Positions 62,905 to 64,000 of a DNA stretch of 64,000 bases are shown here, in pieces. The notes below the pieces were generated by a model. The model was not told where the DNA came from and did not search any database. It saw nothing but the letters and a program-made list of their open reading frames with translations. The translations under genes were made by a program, and so were the position numbers. The DNA is from Ruficoccus sp. ZRK36 (GTDB lineage Bacteria > Verrucomicrobiota > Verrucomicrobiia > Opitutales > Cerasicoccaceae), in assembly GCF_019603315.1 (NCBI RefSeq), contig NZ_CP080649.1, positions 635,501 to 699,500 on the forward strand, in the 5' to 3' direction. How positions within the stretch are numbered: the stretch's first letter is position 1; the number at the start of each line of letters is the position of its first letter.

Positions 62905-64000
62905 ATGCACTTTCTGGAAAACGCCCGTCGCGTCGTGATCAAGCTGGGCACCGGTGTGCTCACCTCCGGCTCGGGCGATCTCAACACCGAGGTCGTCGAG
63001 GGCATTGCGCGCGAGATTGCCGCCCTGAAGATGCGCGGCCTGCAGGTCGTGCTCGTCAGCTCCGGGGCAGTCGGGCTGGGCCGCGGGCGGCTCGGGCTCA
63101 AGCAGCGCCCGAAAAAGCTCTCCTCGCTCCAGAAGTGTGCCGCCGTCGGCCAGAGCCTGCTGACCGAGCTTTGGCAGCATGCCTTTGAGCCGCACGGGAT
63201 CAATGTGGGGCAGCTCCTGCTCACCCGCGAGGACGTGCGCTCCCGCAAGCGCCACCTGGCTATCCGCGATCTGTTCGAGGAAATGCTGACCGAAGGCATC
63301 GTGCCCATCGTCAACGAAAACGACACCGTCAGCGCGGCCGAGATCAAGTTCGGGGACAACGACGTGCTCTCCGCGCTGGTCGCCTCCATGACAAAGTCCC
63401 AGCTGCTCATCATCCTCTCCACCGCCCCCGGGCTGGTGGACATGAACGGCACGGGCGAGATCGTTCCCGTGGTCGAGTCCATCACCGCGCAGATCGAAGC
63501 CATGGCTGGCGGCTCCGGCACCGTGGTGGGCACCGGCGGTATGATTACGAAAATCCAGGCCGCGCGCCTGGCCATGCGCTCGGGCTGCGGAGCCTTCATT
63601 GGCTCGGGCTCAGACCCGGCCATCATTACCGATCTTTTCGCCGGGCACGCCACCGGCACGATTTTTATCCCCAGCCGCCTGCCGCTGGGCTCTCGCAAGC
63701 GCTGGCTGGCGTGGTTCGAGGAGCCGCGCGGTAAGCTCAGCGTAGACGCAGGAGCGGTCAAGGCCCTGCGCGAGAAGGGCTCCAGCCTGCTGGCCAAGGG
63801 CGTCACCGCCGCCGAGGGGCGCTTCGCACGCGGCGAGGTCGTATCCGTACTGGGGCCAAAGGGTGATGTCGTTGCCCGCGGGCTGGCCGGGTTTGCCCAT
63901 GAGGATATGAAAAAAATCCTCGGGCAGAGCTCCGAGCAAATCCAGGCCCTCTACCCCACGCGCAAACACGTCGAGGCCATTCATCGGGACGAACTCGTCC
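62905..64000 (+). CDS. proB: glutamate 5-kinase (partial, C-terminus off the window)
   Basis: I translated this frame from the ATG at 62905; it stays open to the window edge (365 codons). ENARRVVIKLGTGVLTSGSGDLNTEVVEGIAREIAALKMRGLQVVLVSSGAVGLGRGRLGL opens the amino acid kinase domain. VPIVNENDTVSAAEIKFGDNDVLSALVASM near residue 133 and GTGGMITKIQAARLAMRSGCGAFIGSG near 211 are its substrate and feedback regions. From about residue 275 a PUA-type domain begins (LSVDAGAVKALREKGSSLLAKGV). It begins proline synthesis; proC is at 22211. Confidence 0.93.
   Translation, partial: MHFLENARRVVIKLGTGVLTSGSGDLNTEVVEGIAREIAALKMRGLQVVLVSSGAVGLGRGRLGLKQRPKKLSSLQKCAAVGQSLLTELWQHAFEPHGINVGQLLLTREDVRSRKRHLAIRDLFEEMLTEGIVPIVNENDTVSAAEIKFGDNDVLSALVASMTKSQLLIILSTAPGLVDMNGTGEIVPVVESITAQIEAMAGGSGTVVGTGGMITKIQAARLAMRSGCGAFIGSGSDPAIITDLFAGHATGTIFIPSRLPLGSRKRWLAWFEEPRGKLSVDAGAVKALREKGSSLLAKGVTAAEGRFARGEVVSVLGPKGDVVARGLAGFAHEDMKKILGQSSEQIQALYPTRKHVEAIHRDELV

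Overview
The window looks like ordinary chromosome from a GC-rich Gram-negative bacterium. I infer a member of the Verrucomicrobiota, probably the Opitutia/Puniceicoccales lineage. The reasons are the flavour of the proteins (DUF1566/Lcl-type secreted proteins, SMP-30 and FucI-like sugar enzymes, many small unrecognised membrane proteins), the presence of ADP-heptose epimerase and RND efflux genes that imply an outer membrane, and start codons that mostly lack a Shine-Dalgarno sequence. The lineage is inference; no rRNA gene is in the window.

Layout. 1-7.0 kb: ABC transporter ATPase with acylphosphatase, branched-chain aminotransferase, a TonB-like protein, a sodium:solute symporter, a GNAT acetyltransferase and an esterase-like protein. 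7.0-10.8 kb: intact smc. 10.8-16.9 kb: a three-gene RND efflux operon flanked by direct repeats of about 237 bp made of the smc promoter and first 55 codons; the outer copy is a truncated smc remnant. 17-28.8 kb: pyrE, folD, proC, hldD, two hybrid kinases with opposite domain order, and a ligA whose zinc-finger cysteines are missing. 30-35.7 kb: aroB, ftsY, nusB, ribH and a ribBA with a degenerate GTP cyclohydrolase II half. 37-44.5 kb: a deoxy-sugar use cluster (FucI-like isomerase, SMP-30 lactonase, sugar porter, VOC protein, DeoR regulator, rhamnulokinase-like kinase). 44.7-51 kb: lipoprotein-carrier-like protein, Nudix, TVP38, glycosyltransferase, SpoU methyltransferase, and a compact ACP/dehydratase/ketosynthase set. 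51.2-52 kb: a PIN toxin and a ribbon-helix-helix antitoxin separated by a MITE-like element. 52.1-56.5 kb: an orphan ParA ATPase operon with a coiled-coil protein and a protein with a basic amphipathic tail, plus a divergent unknown gene. 56.7-64 kb: a DUF1566/EF-hand secreted protein, pyrG, tRNA-Gln, pyrH, frr and the start of proB.

How it works together. Housekeeping nucleotide (pyrE, pyrG, pyrH), proline (proB, proC), riboflavin, shikimate and translation genes are scattered singly, interrupted by AT-richer orphan genes that look like later insertions. The strongest rearrangement signal is the efflux operon between the smc repeats. The best candidate for an undescribed system is the ParA operon. 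Several intergenic spaces carry short repeat families and strong hairpins. I saw no CRISPR array, rRNA, prophage or complete insertion sequence. Coordinates of the two edge genes (1-570 and 62905-64000) come from my own translation.
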